Source: Candidatus Dormiibacterota bacterium (lineage in GTDB: Bacteria > Chloroflexota > Dormibacteria > Dormibacterales > Dormibacteraceae). From it: DNA of 64,000 nucleotides. Shown here in pieces: positions 50,152 to 59,462 of the stretch. Made by a program: the position numbers and the translations under genes. The notes below the pieces were generated by a model. That model made no database searches. It had not been told where the DNA came from and was given only the letters and a program-made list of their open reading frames with translations. The first letter of the stretch is position 1; every line of letters begins with the position of its first letter. The stretch spans positions 1 through 64,000 of the forward strand of contig PNAG01000023.1 in the NCBI GenBank assembly GCA_003169845.1, in the 5' to 3' direction.

Positions 50152-51276
50152 TCAGCCGACGTACAGCTCGCTTGGCGCAGCCAGACCTGCCGGGAGGATC
50201 AAGCGGAGGCAAACCCCGGCCTCGGGCTCGGTTCCAACCTCGAACTTGCCTCCGGCGACCTCGACGCGCTCCCGCAGGCCAATGAGGCCCACACCGCCGC
50301 CGTCGAGGGCGGCCGCGCCCCGGCCGTCGTCAACGAGCTCGAGGGTGGCGTTGCCGTCGACCCGCGACAGGCGGAGCACGCACTTTTTGGCCCCGCTGTG
50401 CTTAAGGACGTTGGTGACACCCTCTCTGAGGCACCAAGCGAGCCCCGAGTCCTGCTCTGCCGCGACCCGGCCCAGCGTGTCCTCGACCAGGAGCCCAATC
50501 CCGGCGGCCCGCAGCGCGTTGCGCGCGTTTCCGATCTCCATCGACAGGCTGGGCCGGCGGTAGCCGGCGGCTGCTTCGCGCACGTCGTTGAGCGACTTCC
50601 GGGCGACCCGGGCAAGGTCGCGCAACTCCTGGCGGGCCGACTCGTCGGTGTCCGCCGGCACCTGCTTGGCGACGAGCTCGCTCTTGAGGACCAATACGGC
50701 GAGGCTCTGGCCCAGCAGGTCGTGCAGGTCGCGTGAGAAACGCAGGCGCTCCTCGCTCACCGCCAGGCGCGCGATCTCTTCGCGAGCCGCCATCAGCTCT
50801 CGGTAGGACTGCCAGAGCAGGCGTGCGCCGACACCAACCCCGCCTACCAGGATGCTGTTGATGAGGTTGTTCACCACCGTGGCAAGGTCCGTCAGGCGGA
50901 TCACGGCGATCGCGAGCTGGAGCAGTGATAGGCCGCCCATGATCCAGAGTGCGCGGCGAAGCGGGAAGCATGCGCCGGCCACGATGAACGCGAAGACCAG
51001 GAAGGTGCCCCCCGGGCTGGGCTGGATGAGCGCGAACATGGTCAGGATCACGGTGATCGCGGCGAGACCGACCACCTCGGCGTGGTGGTTGCGCCCGGCG
51101 GCGCGCAGCCAGATCCACGCCCAAACGGCTCCCCAGACGGCGAACCCGAACGCTGCCGCCTCCTGAGGCGGCTGAAAGCCCGAGGCAAGGATCGCGACGG
51201 CCGTCGGCACGGCGAAGAGGACCCACGCGACCATGAAACAGCGGCCCCACTGGGTCCAGCGCTCGACGTCCGCCAT
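50152..51276 (-). CDS. NarL-type sensor histidine kinase
   Basis: 374 residues: about six TMs in the N-terminal 150 residues, a short coiled linker (RELMAAREEIARLAVSEERLRFSRDLHDLLGQSLAVLVLKSEL) with the HisKA_3 DLHDLLGQ phosphoacceptor His, then HATPase (LREGVTNVLKHSGAKKCVLRLSR, LVDDGRGA, GGVGLIGLRERVEVAGG). Pairs with the adjacent response regulator; the ABC pump is the likely target. Confidence 0.95.
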   Translation of the reverse strand: MADVERWTQWGRCFMVAWVLFAVPTAVAILASGFQPPQEAAAFGFAVWGAVWAWIWLRAAGRNHHAEVVGLAAITVILTMFALIQPSPGGTFLVFAFIVAGACFPLRRALWIMGGLSLLQLAIAVIRLTDLATVVNNLINSILVGGVGVGARLLWQSYRELMAAREEIARLAVSEERLRFSRDLHDLLGQSLAVLVLKSELVAKQVPADTDESARQELRDLARVARKSLNDVREAAAGYRRPSLSMEIGNARNALRAAGIGLLVEDTLGRVAAEQDSGLAWCLREGVTNVLKHSGAKKCVLRLSRVDGNATLELVDDGRGAAALDGGGVGLIGLRERVEVAGGKFEVGTEPEAGVCLRLILPAGLAAPSELYVG

Positions 51277-51335
51277 ATACGTCAGCTTAGGTCCGCAGGC
51301 CGCCGTCCGGAAGTGACAGGGGCCGTGGATGCAGC

Positions 51336-51351
51336 GTGACGGATGTCACGG
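51336..51351. promoter_or_regulatory. 16-bp palindrome in the kinase/LuxR divergent region
   Basis: CGTGAC-GGAT-GTCACG, a perfect 6-bp-arm palindrome between the histidine kinase start (51276) and the LuxR regulator start (51407). Core TGAC-N4-GTCA is shared with 49415-49430. Confidence 0.45.
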
Positions 51352-51406
51352 GGTGGCGGGTCGGGGATACTTCGGCAAGGCGCGGGATAATCGTCGCCTC
51401 TGCAAG

Positions 51407-53692
51407 GTGAGCACGCCGAACAATCTGCCCGCACAAATCAGCTCCTTCGTTGGGCGCGAAGCGCAACTGGCCGAGCTGCGCCGTCTCATGCGCAAGGCTC
51501 GCCTCATCACCCTGACCGGACCTGGTGGGGCGGGCAAGACCCGGCTTGCCCTTCGCCTGGCTTCAGACGTGCTCGACCGCCATCCCGACGGAGTCTGGCT
51601 CGTCGACCTGGCAAGCCTGAACGACCCCCGGCTGCTGGAGCAGACCGTCGCCTCAGCCTGTGGCGTGCGAGAGGTACCGCGACGCCGGATGTATGACCTG
51701 CTTGTCCAGCATCTTGCCTCGCGCCGGACGCTGCTCATCCTCGACAGCTGCGAGCACCTGGTGGATCCATGTGCCGATCTCGTCGGACGCCTGATGCGAT
51801 CCTGCCCGAACCTGACGTTTCTGGTCACCAGCCGCGAACCGCTCGGCGTCCCCGGTGAGCTGATCTGGCGGACTCCTTCGTTGAGCCTGCCCAAGGCGGA
51901 GGAGGGCGAACATTTAGAGCTGATTCTCGAAAGCGAGGCGGTGCGACTGTACGTGGAGCGCGCCCAGCTCAGCCAGCCCGGCTTCGATCTTGCCCGCACC
52001 GGATCCACTTTTGCCGTGGCCCAGATCTGTACTCGACTCGAGGGCATGCCGCTCGCGATCGAGCTGGCGGCGAGCCTCACCCGCATGATGACGGCGCAAG
52101 AGATCCTTGAGCGACTTCGCGACCGCTTCCTCCTTCTGAGCGGCGGCCGCAGAGGTGCGCTGCCCCGCCACCAAACCCTTCGACAGACGGTCGATTGGAG
52201 CTACGGCCTCCTCAGCCCCGACGAAAAGGTGTTGCTCGCCCGCCTCAGCGTTTTCGCCGGCGGGTTCAACCTGGCCGCTGCTGAAGCGGTGGCCCCGGCC
52301 GATCAGCCCGTTCCGGGTGGCGTCATGGCTGTGCTGTCGCGGCTTGTGGACAAATCCCTCGTCTCGGCGGATGCCGTGGGCTCGGCGCGAACGCGGTACC
52401 GGATGCTCGACACGATCCGCGAGTACGCCCTCGAGAAGCTACAGCATGGCGACGAAGCGGACGCTCGCCGCCTCATGGCGCGCTACTACGTCGATTACTG
52501 CACGCGGGCTGCCAACGGGCTTCGCGGAGGCGATCCGCTGCCTTGGCTCACGCAGCTGGACGAGGAGCAAGCGAACATCCGGCTCGCACTCGGTTGGAGC
52601 GTTATCGAGCAGCCGGATGACGCCCTGCGAATCGCCGCTGCGATGGGCTTCTACTGGCACCAGCGCGGGCAGTTTATCGAGGGCGCCGAGTGGCTGGGGC
52701 AAGCGCTGGAGCTGCCGCCATCGAGCCCGGAAGCAAGGGTGAACGCTTTATGGTCCCGGAGTCGTATCCGCCAGCGAAGTGGGGACTACGCCGGCGCAAG
52801 ACGGGATGCTGAAGAAGCGGCGGATCTGTGCCGCAGCCTCGATCTGCCGGCTGAGCTCAGCGGGGCGCTCACGATCCTGGGCCTTGTCAGCGGAGTTGAG
52901 GGCGACGAGCGCTCTGCGGAACGGTATCACCAGGAAGCCCTCGAGCTGAGCCGGCGGCAGAACCACCGAGAGTCGATCGCCCGCAGCCTCAACAACCTCG
53001 GCCTGATCGCCTCGGCCCGTGGCGATCACCTCCGAGGAAAAACCTTGCTCGAGGAGGCCGCCGACCAGCTCCGCCTCGCCGGCTCTCCCACGATCACATC
53101 AGGCATCCTCGACAGCCTTGCCCGGATCAACCTCCTGATGGGGGACCACGCTGCGGCGCGGGCGGGCTACACGAAATCTCTGGAGCTATCGATGCGTCTT
53201 GGCGACACGTTCTTTGTCGCTGAGTGCCTGGAAGGCCTCGCGCTCCTGGCAATGGCGGAGAACGACGCCGCGCGGACGCTCAAGCTGGTCGCGGCCTCTT
53301 CAGTACTGCGCCAGGCTAACGGCGCCCGACCCATGCCAGACTTTCAAATGCACGTCGACCACGGAGTCGCCGCCGCCCGCGAGCAGCTGGGTCCCCAAGG
53401 CTCTGACGACGCCTGGGAACAGGGCGCAAGGATGAGCGTCGGTGACGCAGTCCGCTACGCCAGCGGCGCCGTGCCGCCGGCCAGGCGTGTTGACACCAGT
53501 CCGCTCACCGCTCGCGAAACCCAGGTGGCGTCGTTGATCGCCGACGGCCTGACCAACGTTGAAATCGCGAAGCAGCTGCGCATGGCTTCCCGCACCGCTG
53601 ACGCACACGTCGAACACATCCGCAACAAGCTCGGTCTGCGAATGCGTTCGCAGATCGCGATCTGGGCGCATGAACGACTAGGTAGGGCGTAG
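51407..53692 (+). CDS. NB-ARC/AAA ATPase-LuxR family regulator
   Basis: 761 residues: P-loop TGPGGAGKTRL (about 38-48), Walker B-like LLILDSCEHLVD, the LPLAIELAAS and LRQTVDWSYGLLSPDEKVLLARLSVFAGGFNLAAAE blocks of this family, TPR-like helical repeats, and a C-terminal LuxR HTH (LTARETQVASLIADGLTNVEIAKQLRMASRTADAHVEHIRNKLGLRMRSQIAIWA). A STAND-type ATP-switched transcription factor. GTG 51407 starts just before the ATPase; divergent from the two-component operon. Confidence 0.93.
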   Translation: MSTPNNLPAQISSFVGREAQLAELRRLMRKARLITLTGPGGAGKTRLALRLASDVLDRHPDGVWLVDLASLNDPRLLEQTVASACGVREVPRRRMYDLLVQHLASRRTLLILDSCEHLVDPCADLVGRLMRSCPNLTFLVTSREPLGVPGELIWRTPSLSLPKAEEGEHLELILESEAVRLYVERAQLSQPGFDLARTGSTFAVAQICTRLEGMPLAIELAASLTRMMTAQEILERLRDRFLLLSGGRRGALPRHQTLRQTVDWSYGLLSPDEKVLLARLSVFAGGFNLAAAEAVAPADQPVPGGVMAVLSRLVDKSLVSADAVGSARTRYRMLDTIREYALEKLQHGDEADARRLMARYYVDYCTRAANGLRGGDPLPWLTQLDEEQANIRLALGWSVIEQPDDALRIAAAMGFYWHQRGQFIEGAEWLGQALELPPSSPEARVNALWSRSRIRQRSGDYAGARRDAEEAADLCRSLDLPAELSGALTILGLVSGVEGDERSAERYHQEALELSRRQNHRESIARSLNNLGLIASARGDHLRGKTLLEEAADQLRLAGSPTITSGILDSLARINLLMGDHAAARAGYTKSLELSMRLGDTFFVAECLEGLALLAMAENDAARTLKLVAASSVLRQANGARPMPDFQMHVDHGVAAAREQLGPQGSDDAWEQGARMSVGDAVRYASGAVPPARRVDTSPLTARETQVASLIADGLTNVEIAKQLRMASRTADAHVEHIRNKLGLRMRSQIAIWAHERLGRA

Positions 53693-53795
53693 GGCCCGAC
53701 TAGGTCGGCAACTCGGTAGTTCTGCCGATGGCAGCCGCGACTGCCCCGCATAGCGTGTGCGCAGTTCCAGCCGGTTTGTTCCAGGAGGGAGATGC

Positions 53796-54392
53796 ATGGC
53801 GAGGTACCTACGTCGCGTCGGACTGTCTGTACTTGTCGCGCTTACCGTCATGGTGCTGACGATGCCCATGGGGCAGGCTCAGACCAACGCCGGTCAAGCC
53901 CAGCTCAACGCCGACCACCAAGTCAAGGGGCCGGACGTTTCCAGCCAATCCGCCGTCCAACTCTATTTCAAGGAACACCCCGTGAGCACGGCGGCGGCTG
54001 AGGAGATTCGCGCCAGCATCACGCTGACCAAGGATGGCTTTGCCACCACCAATCCGAAATTCGTCAAGTCAGTCAATGAAGTCAACGCAGGTCTGCGTCA
54101 ATTCCAGGCTTCTCAGACTCAGCAGAAGCCCTTATTTGGAGCGGTGCAGGCACAAGCCTGGTGGTGCGTCTACCTCCCTGGTTGGGTGTTCCATGCGTAC
54201 ATCTACTACATCGTGATTGCTGGCGGCATATTCGCCACCGCCTCTCTTTTCGTGAGCGTCACCGTCGTCGGCATCCCGCTCGGGGCCGTTCTCGCTGCGC
54301 TTGGAATCTGGTATGGAATCTCGGCATACTTTTTGGACCAGTTATTCTCAGCGCGCGGTTACTACAACAATGGAGCCTGGATATGCCTATGA
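53796..54392 (+). CDS. Small secreted/membrane protein with signal peptide
   Basis: 198 residues. AGGAGGGA (53783-53790) is an unusually strong ribosome-binding site for this window. Signal peptide VGLSVLVALTVMVLTMPMGQAQ, a Gln/Asn/Ala-rich mature part, then a hydrophobic C-terminal half (WWCVYLPGWVFHAYIYYIVIAGGIFATASLFVSVTVVGIPLGAVLAALGIWYG) and the end GYYNNGAWICL. No family recognised; resemblance to class II bacteriocin-like or immunity peptides is only superficial. Overlaps the next small gene. Confidence 0.75.
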   Translation: MARYLRRVGLSVLVALTVMVLTMPMGQAQTNAGQAQLNADHQVKGPDVSSQSAVQLYFKEHPVSTAAAEEIRASITLTKDGFATTNPKFVKSVNEVNAGLRQFQASQTQQKPLFGAVQAQAWWCVYLPGWVFHAYIYYIVIAGGIFATASLFVSVTVVGIPLGAVLAALGIWYGISAYFLDQLFSARGYYNNGAWICL

Positions 54393-54535
54393 ATCTCCTT
54401 CTCTACCTCGTCGCTCTGTTCAGCCTCACGGCGCTGGTTAGCGCGCTTCGGTATCGCCGCCGGCGGGCCAAGATGACCCTGGAGGAGCGCCGGGCGCACG
54501 AGATCATCCCCAGCTACCGAGATCGCATTAGCTGA
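54383..54535 (+). CDS. 50-residue single-TM protein
   Basis: Starts MPMNLLLYLVALFSLTALVSALRYRRRRAKMTLEERRAHE: one TM then a basic tail. Its ATG overlaps the end of the previous gene by ten bases (ATGCCTATGA), so the two are translationally coupled. A perfect hairpin follows at 54541. Possibly a partner (immunity or membrane anchor) of the preceding secreted protein; function unknown. Confidence 0.65.
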   Translation: MPMNLLLYLVALFSLTALVSALRYRRRRAKMTLEERRAHEIIPSYRDRIS

Positions 54536-54540
54536 ATCAA

Positions 54541-54564
54541 GGAGGCTCCCGAATGGGAGCCTCC
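54541..54564. terminator. Hairpin between converging operons
   Basis: GGAGGCTCCC-GAAT-GGGAGCCTCC, a 10-bp perfect stem with a 4-base loop, no clear U-tract on either side. It separates the small-protein operon from the converging ppdK gene. Confidence 0.6.
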
Positions 54565-54586
54565 TACTTGCTGGAGGCGCCGCCTT

Positions 54587-57256
54587 CTATTTCGTGCTGG
54601 TCGTGTCCCCGATAGCGGCTTGCGCTGCGGCCAAGCGAGCCACCGGCACGCGGAACGGGCTGCACGACACGTAGTTCAGGCCGAGTGAGTGGCAGAGATG
54701 GATCGAGTCCGGGTCGCCCCCATGCTCGCCGCAGATCCCGATCTCCATCTTCGGACGCGTCTTGCGACCTTCGGTGACCGCCATCGCCATCAGGCGGCCC
54801 ACGCCGTTCTCGTCGATCGTCTCGAACGGGTTGCGCGGCAGGATCTTGTTCTCCAGGTATCTCACGATGAAGTGGCGCTCGGCGTCGTCGCGCGAGTAGC
54901 CGAATGTCATCTGCGTGAGGTCGTTGGTTCCAAAGGAGAAAAATTCCGCGACCGTCGCGATCTCGCCGGCGGTGAGGGCCGCGCGCGGGATCTCGATCAT
55001 GGTGCCGAACTTGTACGGCACGCGGATGCCTTTCTCTTTCTGAACCGCGTCAGCCACCGGCTTCAGCTCTTTGTGCACGGAATTCATCTCGGCGAGCGTG
55101 CCGGCCAGCGGGATCATGATCTCGGGCCGCGCGTCGACCTTCTTCTTGCGCAGGTTGGCAGCCGCCTCCATGATCGCCCGCACCTGCATGCGCGTGATCT
55201 CGGGGAAGAGGATCGACAGGCGGACGCCGCGCAGGCCCAGCATGGGGTTGGCCTCGTGCAGCTCCTCGACGCGAGCCATGATCTTCTCGAGCTTCTTCAA
55301 GCGCGCAGGACTCTTGCCGTTCGTCTTGAGCTCGGTTGTCTCGCGGATCAGCTCTTCCAGGCTCGGCAGGAACTCGTGCAGCGGTGGGTCGATGAGCCGG
55401 ATGATCACCGGCAGCCCGTGCATCGCTTCGAAGATGCCCTCGAAGTCGCCGCGCTGGATGGGCAGCAATTGCGCGAGGTACTTCTCGCGGTCCGCGGTGG
55501 TGGTGGCCATGATCATGTTCTGCACGATGGGCAATCTGTTCTGCTCCATGAACATGTGCTCCGTGCGGCACAGGCCCACGCCCTGCGCGCCGTTCTCGCG
55601 CGCCTTGATCGCGTCGCGCGGGTAGTCGGCGTTCGCCCAGACCTGCAGGCGGCGGAACTCGTCCGCCCACTTGAGAATTGCGCTCGCCGCGCGGTGCTTG
55701 TTCAGGGACTGGGCTTCGATGGTCGGCACGATGCCGAGGAACACCTCGCCGGTGGTGCCGTCGATGGTGATCTCCTCGCCCTCTTTGATCGTCTTCCCGC
55801 CCGCGGAGAATTCGCGCTTGCGCACGTCCACGTCGATCGAGCTCGCCCCGACGATGCAAGGCCGGCCCATACCACGCGCGACCAGGGCCGCATGGCTGGC
55901 GGTGCCGCCGGTCTGCGTGAGGATTCCTTTCGCCTCGACCATGCCGTGCACGTCGTTGGGGTTCGTCTCGACGCGGACCAGGATCACGGCCTTCCCCGCC
56001 TTGCCCCACTCGACCGCTGTGTCGGCGTCGAACACCGCGCCGCCCGACGCCGCGCCCGGTGATGCCGGCACGCCTTTCGCGAGCGGAGTCAGTTTGGCGT
56101 TGGGGTCGACCCGGGGGAATAGCAGCTGCTCGAGCTGCCGGGGTTCGACGCGCGCAACCGCATCCTTCTTGGTGATCAGCCGCTCGCCGACCATGTCGAC
56201 GGCGATGTTCACGGCCGCCTCACCGGTGCGCTTCGCGGACCGCGTTTGCAGCATCCAGAGCTTGCCGCGCTCGATGGTGAACTCGAGATCCTGCACGTCC
56301 CGGTAGTGCTTCTCGAGCTTGCGCGCGTAGCCCTCGAACTCCGCATACACCTTCGGCATGTGGCGCTTCAGCGCCTTGATCGGCTCGGTATCGCGCACGC
56401 CCGCGACCACGTCCTCGCCCTGCGCGTTCGCCAGGTAGTCGCCGTACAGCTCTTTCTTGCCGGTGATCGGGTTGCGCGTGAAGGCGACGCCCGTGCCGGA
56501 CGTCTTCCCCATGTTGCCGAACACCATCATCTGCACGTTCACAGCAGTGCCCAGGTCGTCAGGGATGCGCTCGAGGCGCCGGTAGGTCTTGGCCCGATCG
56601 GTGTTCCACGAGCGGAAGACGGCCTCGATCGCTTCGCGCAGCTGGACCACCGGATCGTCCGGGAAGTTGTGGCCGGTCGCGTCCTTATAGATGGCGAGGT
56701 AGCGCGCGACCAGCTTGCGCAGGTAGGGCGCGGTGAGCTCGGGGTCGGTTTTGACCTTGGCTTCTTTCTTGACCTGCTGGAGCGCGTGCTCGAACTTGTC
56801 GCCGTCGATCCCCTTCACGGTCTTGCCGAACATCTGGATGAAGCGGCGACGGGCGTCGAGGGCGAAGCGCTCGTTCTTCGTGAGGGCGGCGAGGCCCTCC
56901 GCCGTCTCTTCGTTGAGGCCGAGGTTGAGGACGGTGTCCATCATTCCCGGCATCGAGAACTTGGCGCCGGAGCGGACGCTCACGAGGAGGGGATCTTTCG
57001 CGTCGCCGAAGCGCTTGCCGGCCTTGCGCTCCAGCGTCTTGAGGTTCGTGAGCACCTGGTCCCACAAGCCTTCGGGGAGCTTGCGGCCGCGCGCGTAGTA
57101 CTCGCGGCAGGCTTCGGTGGTGATGGTGAAGCCGGGCGGGACGGGCATGCCCGCGCGGGTCATCTCAGCGGCGCCGGCACCCTTACCCCCGAGGAGGTCG
57201 CGCATTTTCGCCGACCCCTCGCTGAACTGATAGACCCATTTATGAGCCGCTGACAT
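54587..57256 (-). CDS. ppdK: Pyruvate, phosphate dikinase
   Basis: 889 residues, full length. N-terminal ATP-grasp (MRDLLGGKGAGAAEMTRAGMPVPPGFTITT), central swivelling domain with phosphohistidine in GGTASHAALVARGMGRPCIVG (about residue 455), C-terminal PEP-binding barrel with GICGEHGGDPDS (about 847, catalytic Cys). Interconverts pyruvate + ATP + Pi and PEP + AMP + PPi, giving a gluconeogenic or PPi-linked glycolytic step. Stands alone. Confidence 0.97.
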   Translation of the reverse strand: MSAAHKWVYQFSEGSAKMRDLLGGKGAGAAEMTRAGMPVPPGFTITTEACREYYARGRKLPEGLWDQVLTNLKTLERKAGKRFGDAKDPLLVSVRSGAKFSMPGMMDTVLNLGLNEETAEGLAALTKNERFALDARRRFIQMFGKTVKGIDGDKFEHALQQVKKEAKVKTDPELTAPYLRKLVARYLAIYKDATGHNFPDDPVVQLREAIEAVFRSWNTDRAKTYRRLERIPDDLGTAVNVQMMVFGNMGKTSGTGVAFTRNPITGKKELYGDYLANAQGEDVVAGVRDTEPIKALKRHMPKVYAEFEGYARKLEKHYRDVQDLEFTIERGKLWMLQTRSAKRTGEAAVNIAVDMVGERLITKKDAVARVEPRQLEQLLFPRVDPNAKLTPLAKGVPASPGAASGGAVFDADTAVEWGKAGKAVILVRVETNPNDVHGMVEAKGILTQTGGTASHAALVARGMGRPCIVGASSIDVDVRKREFSAGGKTIKEGEEITIDGTTGEVFLGIVPTIEAQSLNKHRAASAILKWADEFRRLQVWANADYPRDAIKARENGAQGVGLCRTEHMFMEQNRLPIVQNMIMATTTADREKYLAQLLPIQRGDFEGIFEAMHGLPVIIRLIDPPLHEFLPSLEELIRETTELKTNGKSPARLKKLEKIMARVEELHEANPMLGLRGVRLSILFPEITRMQVRAIMEAAANLRKKKVDARPEIMIPLAGTLAEMNSVHKELKPVADAVQKEKGIRVPYKFGTMIEIPRAALTAGEIATVAEFFSFGTNDLTQMTFGYSRDDAERHFIVRYLENKILPRNPFETIDENGVGRLMAMAVTEGRKTRPKMEIGICGEHGGDPDSIHLCHSLGLNYVSCSPFRVPVARLAAAQAAIGDTTSTK

Positions 57257-57290
57257 CTGCCAATAGTTTGGCGGATTCCATCGCCCGCCA

Positions 57291-57366
57291 CCCCGGCTCT
57301 CCCCCTGGCGGGGAATGAGAACGGTCGCCTCCCACTCCCGGCCCTCCCCCTTGGCGGGGGAGGGAG
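57291..57366 (+). repeat. Palindromic repeats upstream of ppdK
   Basis: GGCTCTCCCCCTGGCGGGGAATGAG and GGCCCTCCCCCTTGGCGGGGGAGGG, two GC-rich hairpins in the 125-bp divergent gap between ppdK and the next gene. Confidence 0.75.
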
Positions 57367-57381
57367 ATACCCTTTTGCGCG

Positions 57382-58002
57382 ATGGATGACCTCGGGTCGG
57401 CGACTGAAAACCAGGTGATTCTTGCCTGGCTCCAGGCTGAGATCGAGTCGGTCACGTTTCAGCAGTACCTTGCCGGTGAACCGCCCAACCCTGTCTTTCT
57501 CGCCCAGGCCTTGAGGGCCGCGCGCTCGCCCAACCTGCGCGACGCCGACCAGAACGAGCTGCGGCGCAAGATCATCGTCAAGACGCATGGGTTCGGGCTC
57601 GGGATCAAGAGCTTCGAGGGATTGGCCAACGATATCCAGTGGCGCCGCGCGCGCGTAACGAGCCACGAGGTCGGCGAGATGCTCTACGCAAGCGGGCATC
57701 CCGCGTGGACGGCGCTCGCGCCGGTCACCCGCAAGGTGGCGGAGGGCGCGTCCAACGTGGGCCACGTTTTCAGCGGCGACCAGACCAACATGCTGGTCCT
57801 GGCGCTCGCGCTGCGGATAGCCGATTCGAACCCGCCGCCGGCGCTGCCCGAGATCATCTGTCTCAGGCGGCCGGACAGCCAGCTCGTGATCATGGAAGGG
57901 CACACGCGCGCGACCGCGATCATGCTCGAGGCGCACCGGATCCCGCAGGTCACCGTGTACGTTGGAGCCTCGCCGAGCGTGGCGAGCTGGGTTTATCTCT
58001 AG
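57382..58002 (+). CDS. ParB/Srx-like domain hypothetical protein
   Basis: 206 residues. Helical N-terminal half; the C-terminal half has PEIICLRRPDSQLVIMEGHTRATAIMLEAHRIPQVTVYVG, where MEGHTRATA resembles the G-H-x-R motif of ParB/sulfiredoxin nucleotide-binding folds. Its last 14 codons recur as a relic at 60258. No DNA-partition context. Function unknown. Confidence 0.65.
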   Translation: MDDLGSATENQVILAWLQAEIESVTFQQYLAGEPPNPVFLAQALRAARSPNLRDADQNELRRKIIVKTHGFGLGIKSFEGLANDIQWRRARVTSHEVGEMLYASGHPAWTALAPVTRKVAEGASNVGHVFSGDQTNMLVLALALRIADSNPPPALPEIICLRRPDSQLVIMEGHTRATAIMLEAHRIPQVTVYVGASPSVASWVYL

Positions 58003-58028
58003 GTATTAGCAGAATTCGCACCGCACCC

Positions 58029-58075
58029 GGCCCTGGCCTTCGGCCAGGGCCGACCTCCCCGGCAAGCGGGGAGGT
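58029..58075. terminator. Double hairpin between converging genes
   Basis: GGCCCTGGCC-TTC-GGCCAGGGCC (58029-58051) and ACCTCCCC-GGCAAGC-GGGGAGGT (58053-58075), stems of 10 and 8 bp, between the ParB-like gene (+) and the haloperoxidase-like gene (-). No U-tract; a repeat-derived bidirectional terminator is likely. Confidence 0.55.
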
Positions 58076-58082
58076 GAAAGTG

Positions 58083-59372
58083 CTAGTTGTCGTTTTTCGG
58101 AAGCATCACGTTCGCGTCTACGAAATCACCGACGCTCGAGCCAAGCGCGGTCCCGTCCTCGACGGAGAACCGGAAGTGGAAGCCCGCCAATATTCGCGCG
58201 TCTCCGATCTGCGCAACCGCGTCCGGGAAGTTGTTAAAGCTTCGTGTCACGCCGGGAAGTCCCGCTGACGTGACCGTGAACTGGGTGCTCGCCCCGAAGA
58301 TCGAGGCCAGCGTGGTCGCCGCTGCGCTGCTAATCCCGGAGTGCGCCGAGGGATATTCCTGGAAGTACGGGGTGGTCAGCAGCGGAAGCCAGGTCGCATC
58401 CGATGCGGTGTTGGGGTTGCCATCCGCATTCGCCTGGACGACCGCCGTCGCCGGCCGCCAGAAGTTGTAGAAATTCTTGGCGTCGAAGACCGCGATGGTC
58501 GCGTCGGCGATTGAGATGTTCACCCGGGCCAGCAGGCGCGCGGTCGCCATCAGGTTCAGGTGGCTCGCCGGTGCCAGGGCATCAGCCACGCGATCCCACA
58601 TCGCGACCGGAGTGTCGGCCTGCCAGAACTTCGCGGTCTCTGTCTGATACGCGGTCCGCGCTGTGCTCGTGAGTCCGCCAAGCGCCTTGACCTCGTTGAA
58701 GGAGGCGGTGTACCGGTCGCTCGTGAGGGCGGGCGGCCCGGCGGGCCGGAACTGGGACGGGGAGGTGAGCGCAAAGGGCGTGGTCGTGGCAAGCGAGCGG
58801 AACTTCGGCGCGCCCGTTCCGGCTGGGGTCGGCTGGTACTGTCCGGGCGCTGAGCTGAAAACGTAGGTTGGTGGCGTGATGCTGAAGCCGTCGGTGGCGC
58901 GCCACGCAAAGGTCTGGTCGCCGACTGATTTGCCCCATGCAAGGCCTGCGGCCACCGCACTGGCATCCCCCTCATCCTGCAGCGCCGCAAGCGAGGTCGC
59001 GAGCGCCGCGTCGAGCGCCGGCTGCTGCGATGGGAACAATTTGACCAGCGTCTCGTAGGCGGCGCCGGCGACGGCCGCATGCGGGTCGGCCTCATCGGGC
59101 GCGGCCGGCTGGACATGGATGGGCGTGTATCGATGTTCGATTCCGTTCACCGCGTCGAAGACGGCCGACTGCACGATCGCACCGAGCCGGTTGGCGGCGG
59201 GCGCCGCCACGGCGGCGGTCTGGAAGGTCGCGAGCATCGTCTGATTCCAGGTGATGACAACGTTGGCCGGCTGCGCTGCCAGGGCGACCGGGATGCCGCC
59301 TCCGGCTGTCGCGAAGGTCGCAAAAAACGCGATGACGCCGGCCAGCGCTCCGCCTGCGAATCTATTCTTCAT
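58083..59372 (-). CDS. Secreted vanadium-haloperoxidase-like PAP2-superfamily protein
   Basis: 429 residues with a signal peptide (GALAGVIAFFATFATAGGGIPVALA). Active-site blocks of vanadium haloperoxidases/PAP2: KNFYNFWRPATAVV (Lys/Arg), EYPSAHSGISSAAA (Ser-His), ARILAGFHFRFSVEDGTALG (Arg and apical His). It could oxidise halides with H2O2 or be a phosphatase. Diverges from the HxlR regulator with a palindromic operator between. Confidence 0.85.
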   Translation of the reverse strand: MKNRFAGGALAGVIAFFATFATAGGGIPVALAAQPANVVITWNQTMLATFQTAAVAAPAANRLGAIVQSAVFDAVNGIEHRYTPIHVQPAAPDEADPHAAVAGAAYETLVKLFPSQQPALDAALATSLAALQDEGDASAVAAGLAWGKSVGDQTFAWRATDGFSITPPTYVFSSAPGQYQPTPAGTGAPKFRSLATTTPFALTSPSQFRPAGPPALTSDRYTASFNEVKALGGLTSTARTAYQTETAKFWQADTPVAMWDRVADALAPASHLNLMATARLLARVNISIADATIAVFDAKNFYNFWRPATAVVQANADGNPNTASDATWLPLLTTPYFQEYPSAHSGISSAAATTLASIFGASTQFTVTSAGLPGVTRSFNNFPDAVAQIGDARILAGFHFRFSVEDGTALGSSVGDFVDANVMLPKNDN

Positions 59373-59462
59373 CTGGGTCCCCTCTCTCTCGTTGGCATGG
59401 ATATTTGTGTCGAAGCTACTCCCCAGGTTTGGCGCCGGATAGTACGCAGATCGAAGTTGCCG

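Noticed and set aside
54689-56062. 457-codon frame opposite ppdK
   Set aside because: Shadow of ppdK; no recognisable domain.
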